DNA of 64,000 nt, from the NCBI GenBank assembly GCA_963705275.1, contig OY970063.1, positions 186,001-250,000 on the forward strand. Reading direction: 5' to 3'. Below the pieces are notes generated by a model. The model searched no databases. It was given only the letters and a program-made list of their open reading frames with translations, and had not been told where the DNA came from. The DNA is from Fen-1135 sp963705275 (GTDB lineage Bacteria > Desulfobacterota > Syntrophia > Syntrophales > UBA2185). Numbering within the stretch: the first letter of the stretch is position 1; each line of letters begins with the position of its first letter. A program made the translations under genes and the position numbers. Of the stretch, positions 35,652-45,604 are shown piece after piece.

Positions 35652-37511
35652 ATGTCAAGAGAAAGCCGTTTTCTCCTGTCATTTATTGTCATATATTTTC
35701 TTGTCGGCCAGATATTTCCAGTTAGTAACGCTTATGGACAGATGAAGAGTGAAGATGAACCCTCCATTAGCGTCAGCAGTCCGGAAAAATCAAAAGACAA
35801 AAACACAAAAGAATCATCGCTGTCGCAAAAACATGAGCCTGCTTCGAATGGCGCAGTCAATGAACAGGAAAGAGAGAAGGGCAGGGATATAATGGAAGAG
35901 GCCCTTGAACTGTTTGACGAGTCTCGAGAATACTGGGTCAAGGGTGATCTGGAAAATGCCTTGGATTTGCTCGATCAGGCTTATGCACTGCTTCTTGATG
36001 CGAATGGAGAGCCTGATGTCGCTCGCCAAAAAGATGACATTCGTCTCCTCATATCAAAGCAGATCCTTGCCATCTACTCATCGATGCACACTGCGACAAG
36101 CGGTAAGCATAGTGAAATACCTCATGTCGTCAATTCAGATGTGGAGAAGGAAATCAGACTTTTTCAAACGGTAGAAAGAGATTTCTTTATCCAGTCACAC
36201 GAGCGTTCCGCACTTTATCGTCCCATAATTTTGAGGGAGTTGAAAAAAGCAGGGTTGCCCGAGGAGCTCTCATGGCTTCCCCTTGTTGAAAGCGGATTTA
36301 AAATTCGGGCGCTTTCACATGCGCGAGCTCTCGGCCTCTGGCAGTTCATTCCGTCTACGGGTTATAAGTACGGCCTAAACCGGGACGAATGGATCGATGA
36401 AAGATTGGATATTGAAAAATCAACCAGGGCTGCCATCGACTATCTGAAGGAACTGCACGGCATGTTCGGCGACTGGCTCACAGTTTTGGCTGCATATAAT
36501 TGCGGAGAAGGAAGGGTCCTCAAAGTCATATCGAGGCAGCATATCAATTATTTCGACAGATTCTGGGACCTGTATCGCCAACTTCCCTATGAGACGGCCC
36601 GTTACGTACCGCGCTTCCTGGCGACTCTGCAGATAATAAACAATCCTAAAAAGTATGACATTGATCTTAATGAGCGCATTGAAAGGCAAAATATCTACAG
36701 CTATGAAACAGTGAAAACGGACAGATCCATGCGTCTTGAGGATATTGCACGGTACATGGGAACCTCGGAGGAGGCAATTACTACGCTTAATTCGGAGCTA
36801 AGGCAGAATGTTACGCCCGATAAAGAATATGATCTCAAAGTCCCCCCGGGGATGGCTGAGAAATTTGCCAATATCATGGATGAAATTCCCAAATGTGAGA
36901 AACCGCGCCAGGTATTTGTACACTATAGAGCGAAACGCGGCGAGACAGTAGTCTCCATCGCACGTAAATACAGAACATCCGTGAGTGCGATCATGTCCTA
37001 CAATAATGTATCGACGAGAAAAAGACTGAAAACCGGCCAGCATTTGATCATACCTGTTCACGGGACCGGTCATGCGCGGGTCAGATCAACTCAACAACCA
37101 GATAAGGACGACGTGCAGGTGAATGGGGACACGATCAAATACAGGGCAAAAAAGGGCGATACCCTCGCATCCGTGGCAAAACGCTTTGATACAAGTGTTG
37201 ATGAAATTTGCAGGCTGAACAATTTCAAAAAACGTAAGACCCTCAAAGGCGGCCAGGTTTTCTTGGTAGGCAACAAGAGTGGAGAAAAACAACACGGCGT
37301 CTCGTCAGACAAAGAGGCCCATGTGAAACTCGCCAAGAGAAACAAAGAGGCGGCAGTTAATGACGGCACGAAAACATACACGGTGCGAAATGGAGATAGT
37401 CTAGGTAAAATTGCAAAGAAGAATGGGGTTAGTCTGGGCAAAATCCTTGAAATGAACAAGCTGGGGCGTGAAGATAATATACATCCGGGACAGGTCATAA
37501 TCCTGAAATGA
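35652..37511 (+). CDS. mltD: Membrane-bound lytic murein transglycosylase D with LysM repeats
   Basis: Cell-wall lytic enzyme, about 619 residues. The start ATG 35652 has AAAGGAG nine bases upstream and gives a signal peptide; an earlier ATG at 35628 lacks support. A TPR-like region is followed by the SLT domain with the catalytic Glu in LPLVESGFKIRALS and HARALGLWQFIPSTGYKYG, then LAAYNCGEGRV. Three clear LysM repeats (VHYRAKRGETVVSIARK, IKYRAKKGDTLASVAKR and TYTVRNGDSLGKIAKK) and a degenerate one bind peptidoglycan. It converges with ybeY, eight bases away. Confidence 0.94.
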   Translation: MSRESRFLLSFIVIYFLVGQIFPVSNAYGQMKSEDEPSISVSSPEKSKDKNTKESSLSQKHEPASNGAVNEQEREKGRDIMEEALELFDESREYWVKGDLENALDLLDQAYALLLDANGEPDVARQKDDIRLLISKQILAIYSSMHTATSGKHSEIPHVVNSDVEKEIRLFQTVERDFFIQSHERSALYRPIILRELKKAGLPEELSWLPLVESGFKIRALSHARALGLWQFIPSTGYKYGLNRDEWIDERLDIEKSTRAAIDYLKELHGMFGDWLTVLAAYNCGEGRVLKVISRQHINYFDRFWDLYRQLPYETARYVPRFLATLQIINNPKKYDIDLNERIERQNIYSYETVKTDRSMRLEDIARYMGTSEEAITTLNSELRQNVTPDKEYDLKVPPGMAEKFANIMDEIPKCEKPRQVFVHYRAKRGETVVSIARKYRTSVSAIMSYNNVSTRKRLKTGQHLIIPVHGTGHARVRSTQQPDKDDVQVNGDTIKYRAKKGDTLASVAKRFDTSVDEICRLNNFKKRKTLKGGQVFLVGNKSGEKQHGVSSDKEAHVKLAKRNKEAAVNDGTKTYTVRNGDSLGKIAKKNGVSLGKILEMNKLGREDNIHPGQVIILK

Positions 37512-37519
37512 TGTCCCTG

Positions 37520-37972
37520 TCATTGAATCTCGTAACCTTTCAGCGTATAGAAAAGCTTCTGTTCCTTTTCTTTCATCTGCTGAGTTTCCCTATGGCTCAC
37601 ATTTTCATGATCGTAATTGAGAAGATGAAGTACGCCGTGAATCATGAGGAATGCCAGCTCATCATTAAATTCGATGCCAGCTTCGGCGGCATCCTTGTAT
37701 GCCATGTCCGCAGAAATTACAATGTCACCTAGGATGTCAGGATTGATGTTGCCGAATTCCCCCGCGGCAAGCGAGAACGCCAAGACATTTGTAGGATAGT
37801 CCCTATTTAAATAACGTCGGTTAATTTCCGTTATTTCCTTGTTGTCAACAATCAACAGGCTGAGCACTTTACTGCTGCAATTGAGATATTTCATGATTCT
37901 AGTCATTGCCCGTCGCAGTCTGCGCCGGTCAACGCTTATTTTTTTCTGCCTGTTTTCTATTATAATTGGCAT
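37520..37972 (-). CDS. ybeY: Endoribonuclease YbeY
   Basis: Single-strand endoribonuclease for 16S rRNA 3' maturation and 70S quality control. The zinc-binding HGVLHLLNYDHE has all three His at the C-terminal end of a 150-residue protein, and TNVLAFSL (the TDVLSFP equivalent) precedes it. The start used is ATG 37972, which gives a normal N-terminus; the longer frame from 38026 would add 18 residues from inside pgpH. It overlaps the 3' end of pgpH by 44 bases and is the last gene of the phoH-pgpH-ybeY unit. Confidence 0.94.
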   Translation of the reverse strand: MPIIIENRQKKISVDRRRLRRAMTRIMKYLNCSSKVLSLLIVDNKEITEINRRYLNRDYPTNVLAFSLAAGEFGNINPDILGDIVISADMAYKDAAEAGIEFNDELAFLMIHGVLHLLNYDHENVSHRETQQMKEKEQKLFYTLKGYEIQ

Positions 37973-40289
37973 GGTTATCTTTCTTCCCGCCGTTAAATTC
38001 ACGTATGACGGGATCAGGATAGTCAATTCTTTGATGGAAGATGCCGTTTAGAATCCTCGTGAAGTGTTCCGCAATTTTGTTAAGATCACGAAGGGTTATT
38101 TCGCATTCATCAAGCTGACCATCCATAAATACTTTCTCAATCCTTTCCCTCACGAGATTCTTGATTCTTGCCGGTGTTGGGGCAGATAACGCCCTTGATG
38201 ATGCTTCCACAACGTCTGCGAGAAGCACTAACCCTGCTTCCTTGCTTTGGGGCTTGGGTCCGGCATAGCGAAAATAGTTTTCAGGCAGAGATCTGATGGA
38301 TGCGTCTTTGTCATGCTTCGCCTTTTCGTAAAAGTACGAGACAAGGCTTGTGCCGTGATGCTCTCTGATGATGTTCGTTATTTGTTTCCCGAGTTTGGCC
38401 TTGGCGGCAATCTCACATCCATCTTTAACATGGGAAGTAATAATAAGACCGCTCATCTTCGGCGACAGCCTGTCGTGTCTATTTTCTCCGTTACGCTGGT
38501 TTTCAATAAAATATTGAGGCTTCCTAGTCTTGCCAACATCGTGGTAGTAAGCGCTGACCCTAGCCAGAAGGGGATTTGCCCCTATTGCATCGGCTGCAGC
38601 TTCCACGAGTGAAGCTACGATAATACTATGGTGATATGTTCCCGGTGCTTCCATAATCATTTTCTGGAAGATGGGCTGATTCAGGTTGGCAAGCTCCAAA
38701 AGTTTTATATCCGTTGAATAGTCAAAAAATGCTTCAAACAGGGGTGTGATTCCAGCTACGATTATTCCGGAAATAACGCCGCCCATGAATCCCATAGCGA
38801 GCATTATAATGGTATTGGCTGAGACGATAGTGCATAAGGGAGACACGAGACATAGCGAAAAAACGGCAGCGGCATTTAAGAGCCCCAGTAACAGGCCAAC
38901 CGTTAGGAATGACGACCGTTTTTTGGAGTATTCGGTATGATAAGCTGCCGCCACGCTTCCCAGGAAGGAATAAAACATTACAGTAATTCTTCCATCGAAG
39001 AGAAATGCTGCAAGGCACGATGAAAAAATGGAAAATATCAGTGCCGCATTCCTATTAATGAGCACTCCGACCAACATTGCTCCTGCAGCAAACGGGATGG
39101 CATAAGAACAAGCCTCCGTGGAGAAAAGCGGCAATGCCCTATTGATGGCTTCGGCTATGAAGATACCCGTCCTTATCAAGACGATTTGACAGACCGCGAT
39201 GAGACTCAAAAAGACAATATCAGAAATATTTTCCTCGGAGGCAAGCCATTTTTTTATCAGATGAAATAGCACAATCGCGAGGGATAAAATCAAGAAGAAT
39301 ATGCCGATAAGGACGGAGAAATTGAAGAAATGCTTTTCACCCTTGACGGATAAAAAGGTTTCAAGCTTGTCCTGATCGAGAGCGGTTATCTTCTGACCTT
39401 CGCGAATTAGAATTTCATCCTTCAGAATCTGAAAGAAAACAGGCTTGGTCTCATCCTGAATAATTTGCTTTCTTCTTTCCGAAGCGTTCCTGTTAAGAGT
39501 TAGATTCGGCTGGACCAACTTCCTGGTCAAGGAAATGACGGAGCTTCCTAGGTCATCTTTGCCATGTCCAAATATATCGCTTGCCTTCTTAAGTGATATT
39601 ATTTCTATAGTACTAATGTTTCGGATAGCTTTGAGATTTTTTTCATTACTTTCTTTTTGAGTTTTGATATCCCTAATGATTATTCCGTTCTCCATATCCT
39701 GTTTCGTAAACACGTGGTTCGTAATCAAACCAGAACCGTATGCTCTTGTCAGGATTCTGGCGATCGTGTCCGGTATATAAGGAGCAAATCGGTATTTCTG
39801 AAAGGCATTAAATTCATCGTCGGTGAGGCTCACTCCTAACGAATTGTCGAGGGCATTTCTTGTTTGCACGGAAATGACCCGGGCATCTGCCGAAACGTTA
39901 TAGCTTAAGGCATGCTTTTGTTCTGCCGCCAAAAATGCTTTAGCTACGCTTACTTTCAGCTGACGGGAGGTGTCGCTGTCATAATCGTAGACAGATGGGA
40001 CCGCTCTCTGTGCTTCCAATTTCTTCTGATAGGAAGATGTCTTATCTTCGACAAGAAAATCACGGTCGGCGCGTTCATCTCTGAGAGCTATGGAACCCAC
40101 TTTATAGTCCGGATAGGAAAAATGAAGTTGTGGCGTCAACAGAAGGGAGAGAACGGCGCTTAAACATATGGCGCACGTCCATCTTTGGAATACCAGCTTC
40201 TTTGCAAAGTCCGGTATTAGCTTTTTGGGGTCAGGCCCTTTTTTGATGATTTGTGTAATCGTGCTTAGTTTTAGGTATTTAGGTATCAT
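37929..40289 (-). CDS. pgpH: PgpH-type membrane HD-domain c-di-AMP phosphodiesterase
   Basis: A 786-residue 7TMR-HD protein. A short cytoplasmic N-terminus and one helix precede a large extracellular domain (about residues 70-330), then seven helices, then an HD hydrolase domain with MEAPGTYHHSIIVASL, YYHDVGKTRKPQYF and EHHGTSLVSYFY. The family degrades cyclic di-AMP. No diadenylate cyclase is in this window. It overlaps phoH by four bases and ybeY by 44, so the three are one translation-coupled unit. Confidence 0.93.
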   Translation of the reverse strand: MIPKYLKLSTITQIIKKGPDPKKLIPDFAKKLVFQRWTCAICLSAVLSLLLTPQLHFSYPDYKVGSIALRDERADRDFLVEDKTSSYQKKLEAQRAVPSVYDYDSDTSRQLKVSVAKAFLAAEQKHALSYNVSADARVISVQTRNALDNSLGVSLTDDEFNAFQKYRFAPYIPDTIARILTRAYGSGLITNHVFTKQDMENGIIIRDIKTQKESNEKNLKAIRNISTIEIISLKKASDIFGHGKDDLGSSVISLTRKLVQPNLTLNRNASERRKQIIQDETKPVFFQILKDEILIREGQKITALDQDKLETFLSVKGEKHFFNFSVLIGIFFLILSLAIVLFHLIKKWLASEENISDIVFLSLIAVCQIVLIRTGIFIAEAINRALPLFSTEACSYAIPFAAGAMLVGVLINRNAALIFSIFSSCLAAFLFDGRITVMFYSFLGSVAAAYHTEYSKKRSSFLTVGLLLGLLNAAAVFSLCLVSPLCTIVSANTIIMLAMGFMGGVISGIIVAGITPLFEAFFDYSTDIKLLELANLNQPIFQKMIMEAPGTYHHSIIVASLVEAAADAIGANPLLARVSAYYHDVGKTRKPQYFIENQRNGENRHDRLSPKMSGLIITSHVKDGCEIAAKAKLGKQITNIIREHHGTSLVSYFYEKAKHDKDASIRSLPENYFRYAGPKPQSKEAGLVLLADVVEASSRALSAPTPARIKNLVRERIEKVFMDGQLDECEITLRDLNKIAEHFTRILNGIFHQRIDYPDPVIREFNGGKKDNHANYNRKQAEKNKR

Positions 40290-41296
40290 GAAGATGATTG
40301 TTTCTTACTTTTCCTCTTCCCTCTGTCCAAATGGTTATATGCCCGTATTACATCCTGCACGAGGGGATGTCTGACAACATCGATCTCTGAAAAACGGACA
40401 AACTTGATGTCTCTTACCTTCTTAAGTATCCTTTCCGCTTCTATGAGACCGGATATCCTGTCATGTGGAAGATCTATCTGGGTTATATCACCTGTGATAA
40501 CGGCTTTCGATCCGAATCCGAGCCTCGTCAAGAACATCTTCATCTGCTCTGACGTAGTATTTTGTGCCTCGTCCAGAATGACAAAAGAGTCGTTCAAAGT
40601 CCTCCCCCGCATGAAGGCCAATGGCGCAACTTCGATGACTCCCTTATGAATAAGGGCAGTCGCCTTATCAAAATCGATCATGTCAAAGAGGGCATCATAT
40701 AACGGCCTGAGGTATGGGTTAACTTTCTCGGCGAGATCGCCCGGAAGAAAACCGAGCCTTTCGCCTGCTTCCACGGCGGGTCTTGCAAGCACAATCCGAT
40801 TAACCTTCCTGTCAAGAAGTGAAGAGACTGCCATGGCCATAGCAAGATATGTTTTGCCTGTTCCGGCAGGACCAATGGCAAAGACGATGTCGTAGTTTCT
40901 GATCAGGTCAATGTATAGCTTCTGGGCTATACTCTTGGGAGTGATTGCGCGTTTCTTTGAGGAAATGAAGACCGTGTCAAGGAATATCTTCTCGATATTT
41001 GTGGAGCTACTGCTCGAGAGAATCCTGTGTGCATAGTCGATGTCCGCAGGATATATGGGATATCCTTTCTCCAATAAGGCATAGAGTTGAAGGATAAGAT
41101 TGTGGACAAGATCCACGGCAATCTGTTCACCGGTTATGGATAACAAATTGCCGCGCACACTTATCTTTACAGGCTCAAATTTTTCAAGGAGTTTTATATT
41201 CCTGTCGTGTTCACCCAGGAGACTTCTTAAGAGGTTATTGTCTGTAAAGCCGATCTTCTTAACCGAACCAAAATCGGGCGTTTGCTTTAACTGAAT
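40286..41296 (-). CDS. phoH: PhoH-family ATPase, probable ATT start
   Basis: PhoH-like AAA-type ATPase, about 336 residues. Walker A GPAGTGKT lies near residue 141, Walker B region FVILDEAQNTT and GDITQIDLP follow. The N-terminal PhoH domain, including FTDNNLLRSLLGEHDRNIK and VRGNLLSITG, is encoded in frame back to an upstream TAG, but no ATG, GTG or TTG occurs between that TAG and the conserved region. The GTG at 41158 would cut off 46 conserved residues. ATT at 41296 has GAGGT five bases upstream and is the best start; AUU starts are known in infC. A -10-like TATAAT lies at 41325-41330 on this strand. Confidence 0.88.
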   Translation of the reverse strand: MQLKQTPDFGSVKKIGFTDNNLLRSLLGEHDRNIKLLEKFEPVKISVRGNLLSITGEQIAVDLVHNLILQLYALLEKGYPIYPADIDYAHRILSSSSSTNIEKIFLDTVFISSKKRAITPKSIAQKLYIDLIRNYDIVFAIGPAGTGKTYLAMAMAVSSLLDRKVNRIVLARPAVEAGERLGFLPGDLAEKVNPYLRPLYDALFDMIDFDKATALIHKGVIEVAPLAFMRGRTLNDSFVILDEAQNTTSEQMKMFLTRLGFGSKAVITGDITQIDLPHDRISGLIEAERILKKVRDIKFVRFSEIDVVRHPLVQDVIRAYNHLDRGKRKSKKQSSS

Positions 41297-41324
41297 GGGC
41301 TACCTCATCATAAATTGGTCAATA

Positions 41325-41330
41325 ATTATA
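41325..41330 (-). promoter_or_regulatory. Candidate -10 box for phoH-pgpH-ybeY
   Basis: On the minus strand TATAAT stands 29 bases before the proposed ATT start. The -35 region (TTCCGT, 17 bases upstream) is poor, and the upstream M20 gene is on the same strand, so read-through is an alternative. Confidence 0.3.
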
Positions 41331-41413
41331 TATGCTAATGCTCAAGCACGGAAAAAACAGGCTCGATGCTATCATGCGATTTTCTCAATTGCAATAATTT
41401 TTAGTGACTGCAA

Positions 41414-42658
41414 TTACTGCCTTTGGAGGAACAGATTAGCATACACTTTGGCATTTCCCACCATGTTCGAAATGAGGCAGTTTTCGTTGGGTTGATGGGC
41501 TGTATGCTGCATTCTTGACCACACGGCTGCAGGGTAGTTATTTTCGCGAAAAATTGCAGCAATAGTCCCTCCACCTATCCCCTGAGGAGCTGCATCCATG
41601 TCATATACGTGTCTGATGGCTGTCTTAAGGGCTGTGACAACAGGCGCATCATGCGGCGTTGGAGGCGGGGCCTGAACTTCCTGAACGGTCGTGATCTCGA
41701 TTGATACATCAAATCGCCTTTCGATCTCATTTGCCATCTCCCTGATTTCATGGAGTACATCAGATAGGCGATACTGAGGAAGGACCCTGCTGTCCATATA
41801 GAAGACATCGTCTCCGGGAATAGTGTTGATGTTGGGGATATTGGGCTCCTTTTTTGTTGGTTGAAAGGTGCTTGTCTGTGGCTCGTAAAATGCGTCGGAA
41901 GCATTGAAAATATGATGAAGTCCGTCTAGTAAAACTACAAGATGAGATGCCGCTTGGAATGCATTTATTCCCAGACCAGGTCTGCTGGCATGACACTGTT
42001 TGCCGATTGTCGTGAAGCGCAGCCACAGGATGCTTTTCTCCGCTATCTCAATCATCGTTCCTTCTTCGTTTCCAGAATCCGGAATCACGATGAGATCTGT
42101 TTTACGAAATGGATTCATTTCATGTTGCAGGATGAAGGATAAACCGAAATGGCTTGCCGTTTCTTCATCAGCAACAAATACCAAGCCTATTGTAGATTCC
42201 GGTATAACGCCTTCATCTAAGAAGGCCTTCGCTGCAAATATAGATGACACTAGATCCTGCTGGTTATCTTCCGTGCCCCTCCCATAGATTCTGCCGTCCT
42301 TTACATAACATCTGAAGGGATCCTCATGCCATAATTTGCGTTCTCCAGGCGGCACAACATCCATATGTGTCATAATCCAGACAGTCCTTCCGGGATTATT
42401 GCCGGGTATCGTAACGATGAGGTTGGGCCGGATGCCGGAGGAAGTCCTGCTATCCGGTGCATTGATTTGGACAACATGAGGGAAATTCATCAAACTGAGA
42501 TATTTCAAAATTAGTTGAGCCTTACTAAATTCTCCATCACCTTCATTATCGGGAGACATGGCGGGAATGGCAGTTAAATCGTATTGCATTGCGATCATCG
42601 CATCCCTGTAGGAATCGATCCGACTTATAACTCTTTGCAATGGTGTTGCATCACTCAC
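41414..42658 (-). CDS. M20-family metallopeptidase (ArgE/DapE/carboxypeptidase-like)
   Basis: A 414-residue di-zinc peptidase or deacylase. Metal ligands are in THMDVVPPG, RGTEDNQQ, ADEETASH (with the catalytic Glu) and VIPDSGNEEG; the C-terminal ligand is in HTAHQPNE. The substrate cannot be read; M20 members include dipeptidases and N-acyl amino acid hydrolases. It starts with GTG 42658, preceded by GAGGAG in the end of the M16 gene, two bases away, so translation follows that gene. No signal peptide is visible, so it is cytoplasmic, unlike the two M16 proteins upstream. Confidence 0.88.
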   Translation of the reverse strand: MSDATPLQRVISRIDSYRDAMIAMQYDLTAIPAMSPDNEGDGEFSKAQLILKYLSLMNFPHVVQINAPDSRTSSGIRPNLIVTIPGNNPGRTVWIMTHMDVVPPGERKLWHEDPFRCYVKDGRIYGRGTEDNQQDLVSSIFAAKAFLDEGVIPESTIGLVFVADEETASHFGLSFILQHEMNPFRKTDLIVIPDSGNEEGTMIEIAEKSILWLRFTTIGKQCHASRPGLGINAFQAASHLVVLLDGLHHIFNASDAFYEPQTSTFQPTKKEPNIPNINTIPGDDVFYMDSRVLPQYRLSDVLHEIREMANEIERRFDVSIEITTVQEVQAPPPTPHDAPVVTALKTAIRHVYDMDAAPQGIGGGTIAAIFRENNYPAAVWSRMQHTAHQPNENCLISNMVGNAKVYANLFLQRQ

Positions 42659-42660
42659 AA

Positions 42661-44091
42661 CTACTCCTCTATCCTGGAAACATTTTTAAAGGTGGCAAGT
42701 ATCTGGTTATAAGCGTTTTCATTGCCTAAAATGAAGGTTACGGTTTCATCTGCCGAGAGATATTTATTAGCCACTTTCTTCAGATCTTCCAGCTGAACCT
42801 TAGCTATCTTGTCTCTGTAGGTGGCGAGATAATCCGGAGGTAGTCCGTCGTATTCAATCATTAATTGCTGGTGAGCAATCTGATCCGCAGATTGAAACGA
42901 GAAAATGAAGTTGTTACTAATAGACTTTGTCGCCCAGGCAAGCACTTTTTTATCAACTGATTTTGTTTTCGCATCATCTATAATTGACCGCAGGAGCGAA
43001 AGCACTGTGGCCGTCGATGCAGATTTCGTCATTGCATAGGCCCCAAAAACCCCATAGTCGCTTCTTACCGTATAAAAGCTCCCCGTACTGTAAGCGAGCC
43101 CGCGGCTATTTCTTATTTCCTGAAAGATTCTGGATTTGAAACCGCCGCTTCCGACTATGAAATCAAGGACCTCAAATGGATATGTGTCTAGGTCCTTCTT
43201 TCCAGGTGCAAGACTAGCACAGATGATTATGGACTGAGGAGTATCCTTTGCGAGAAAATAGATACGCCCTTTTTGCTTTGCAGGTATGGGAGGAACGAAA
43301 TTACACTTCCTGGACTCAATCCACGATCCGAGATATTGTTTAGCTTTGGCGGCGGCCTGTTCTTTTGAAATGTCTCCCGTGATCGATATCATAATGTTTT
43401 CCGGATAAAAGAAGCGTCTGTGAAACTCTATCAGGTCATCTCTCTTGATATTATTTACAGATATAGTTGAAGGAAATCTCCCGGCAGGGTTGTTCCGGTA
43501 AAGAACTCGCTTAAATTCCCTGAAGGCCAGTTTCTTGGGATCATCAGCTATTCTTCTGAGTTCTTCGATCAGCAAATTCTTTGACAGTTTCAGTTTGTTT
43601 TCTTCAAAGGCGGGCTTTGTGATTATTTGTGAAAAGATATCTAATCCTTCGTCTAAATCATTCTTGAGAATGGAGAGGTTGATTGACGCGGAATCACGGT
43701 TCATGGACACATGAAGTGAACCGGCGAAGAAATCCAATGCCTCGTCAAGAGCGTCGCCGGTGAGAGCGTTAGTCCCTCCTGTCCGCATTACCTTACCCGT
43801 AAGTTCAGCGAGTCCCTCCTTCCCAAGGGGGTCGTAATTGGAGCCGGTTCGTACGACGGCTGATATATTTAAGAGAGGGAGCTCATGATCCTCAAAAACA
43901 TAAAGGATGATCCCGTTTTCTAGAAGCAGCCTTTCTGCCCGTGGCGGTGCAAAAGAAATTGGCTGATATTTAAGCTCATCTGGTTTTGGGAGCGGGACAT
44001 GGCCGCGTTCTGTTGCGGGGGCGATTGTGCTGTATAACAGGCACAATGGCATAATGGAGATCAATATGAGGCGTGGAATCAGATTATTCAT
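42661..44091 (-). CDS. M16-family peptidase homologue lacking the zinc motif
   Basis: About 476 residues from ATG 44091, with an N-terminal signal peptide (LIPRLILISIMPLCLL). The M16 fold is clear over two halves: the second half has the RNSRGLAYSTGSFY Arg/Tyr element, but the expected HXXEH box is replaced (EGLAELTGKVM), so it cannot bind zinc itself. It follows the active paralogue by four bases. This is the arrangement of mitochondrial processing peptidase and bacterial heterodimers, in which the inactive subunit helps bind substrate. The longer frame from 44172 would place 27 codons before the signal peptide. Confidence 0.88.
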   Translation of the reverse strand: MNNLIPRLILISIMPLCLLYSTIAPATERGHVPLPKPDELKYQPISFAPPRAERLLLENGIILYVFEDHELPLLNISAVVRTGSNYDPLGKEGLAELTGKVMRTGGTNALTGDALDEALDFFAGSLHVSMNRDSASINLSILKNDLDEGLDIFSQIITKPAFEENKLKLSKNLLIEELRRIADDPKKLAFREFKRVLYRNNPAGRFPSTISVNNIKRDDLIEFHRRFFYPENIMISITGDISKEQAAAKAKQYLGSWIESRKCNFVPPIPAKQKGRIYFLAKDTPQSIIICASLAPGKKDLDTYPFEVLDFIVGSGGFKSRIFQEIRNSRGLAYSTGSFYTVRSDYGVFGAYAMTKSASTATVLSLLRSIIDDAKTKSVDKKVLAWATKSISNNFIFSFQSADQIAHQQLMIEYDGLPPDYLATYRDKIAKVQLEDLKKVANKYLSADETVTFILGNENAYNQILATFKNVSRIEE

Positions 44092-44095
44092 ACAT

Positions 44096-45604
44096 CTAAT
44101 TCTTATAGACGAGCTTCGCCACAGTCCTGTTATCAGGAGTAAGATATTTTTTTGCGACACGCACAATATCATCAGATGTGACCCGTTCGATCACTTTGAC
44201 ATGATCCATTATATACTTGTAACTGCCGGTTACGGCCTCAAAAAAAGACAACATATTCGCCAGGCCGGAATTGGAATTTAGACTTCTCATAAAATCAGCC
44301 TTGATCTGATTCTTAACCTTTTGCAATTCTCTTTCAGGAACAGTTCTGGTCTTTAGTTTTTCAATTTCGTCGTAGATGGCAGATTCGAGTTCGGCGCTGG
44401 TATGCGGATGACGGGGCTTCGCAAATATTGCGAAGAGATTATTATATTTTGGCCCCGGCAGACCGTTGACTGCGTGCACACTTTCAGCAAATGTTCTTTC
44501 TTCGACAAGAGCCTTATGAAATCTCGATGTCCTTCCCTTGGAGAGGATGCATTCAATTATATCAAAGACATAGTCATCATACTCCGGCATAGACGGTTTA
44601 TGATAGCCTATGATCATCTGAGGATTTGCATCGGAGACTATATCGACGCGCCGTTCACCCTTTTGAGGAGGCTCTTCCGTGACAGGCGAAGGATCTAAAT
44701 GACGCCTCGGTATGGCGCCAAAATACTTCTTGATAATCTTTAGGGTATTGGCGGGATCGATGTCGCCTACAATTGCAATTATCGTGTTATTCGGTGCATG
44801 GTATTTCCTGAAAAAGGCTTCCGTATAATCGAGGTTCAAGAACTTCATATCCGAGGGCCAGCCGAGAACGGGCCGCCTGTATGGATGGGCAACGTATGCG
44901 GCGGCTAGAAATTGCTCGTATAGCTGGCCCTCCGGGTCCGATTCAATCCGCTGCTTGCGCTCCTCGATGACAACTTTACGTTCGGAATAGAATTCGCGAA
45001 AGACAGGCTCTGTCATCCGATCTGCCTCGACCCTTGCCCAGAGTTCGATCTTATTAGAAGGAAGGCTCACATGATACGTCGTGAGGTCCTGTCCAGTGGA
45101 CGCATTCACATTATCTCCACCGTTTTCCACGTAGAGTCTGTCAATTTCATTCTCCACAAACCACTTTTTATGCGTCTTTTGCAGAGCCTCCATCCGCTCG
45201 GTCAATGCTTGGATGCGCTCTTCATCCGCTTTTTCGCCCTTCATCATTTCGAAATCAAGTTTTCTGCCCGTTTGCGCAATTAATTTCAGAATTTTACGCT
45301 CTTGGTGGTAGTTCTTCGTACCGATTGTTCTTGTTCCCTTAAACAGCATGTGTTCCAGGAGATGGGCAGTACCGGTTCTTCCATCTCTTTCGTCTACGGC
45401 GCCCACCCGGTGCCTGATATAGAATGAAACTGTGGGACTTAAATGTCTCTCCACCATGACAATTCTCAGACCGTTTTTCAGGGTATAGGAGATGACCCTG
45501 TTTCCCATTTCATATGAAGATACCGCGGAGGGCATGATGATAATAAGAAGGACAGATGCAATAACGCGCGTCAATATTCCCATGGTCTTATATATCATTT
45601 TCAT
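44096..45604 (-). CDS. M16-family zinc peptidase, active subunit
   Basis: A 502-residue periplasmic peptidase. A signal peptide (residues 12-30) is followed by the inverted zinc motif HLLEH at 81-85 with the catalytic Glu, and the distal Glu ligand lies in ERKVVIEERKQRIESDPEG. Two M16 halves are present. With the motif-less paralogue just downstream it probably forms a heterodimer that degrades or processes periplasmic peptides. Its first bases overlap the end of a small membrane protein gene by 17 bases. Confidence 0.92.
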   Translation of the reverse strand: MKMIYKTMGILTRVIASVLLIIIMPSAVSSYEMGNRVISYTLKNGLRIVMVERHLSPTVSFYIRHRVGAVDERDGRTGTAHLLEHMLFKGTRTIGTKNYHQERKILKLIAQTGRKLDFEMMKGEKADEERIQALTERMEALQKTHKKWFVENEIDRLYVENGGDNVNASTGQDLTTYHVSLPSNKIELWARVEADRMTEPVFREFYSERKVVIEERKQRIESDPEGQLYEQFLAAAYVAHPYRRPVLGWPSDMKFLNLDYTEAFFRKYHAPNNTIIAIVGDIDPANTLKIIKKYFGAIPRRHLDPSPVTEEPPQKGERRVDIVSDANPQMIIGYHKPSMPEYDDYVFDIIECILSKGRTSRFHKALVEERTFAESVHAVNGLPGPKYNNLFAIFAKPRHPHTSAELESAIYDEIEKLKTRTVPERELQKVKNQIKADFMRSLNSNSGLANMLSFFEAVTGSYKYIMDHVKVIERVTSDDIVRVAKKYLTPDNRTVAKLVYKN

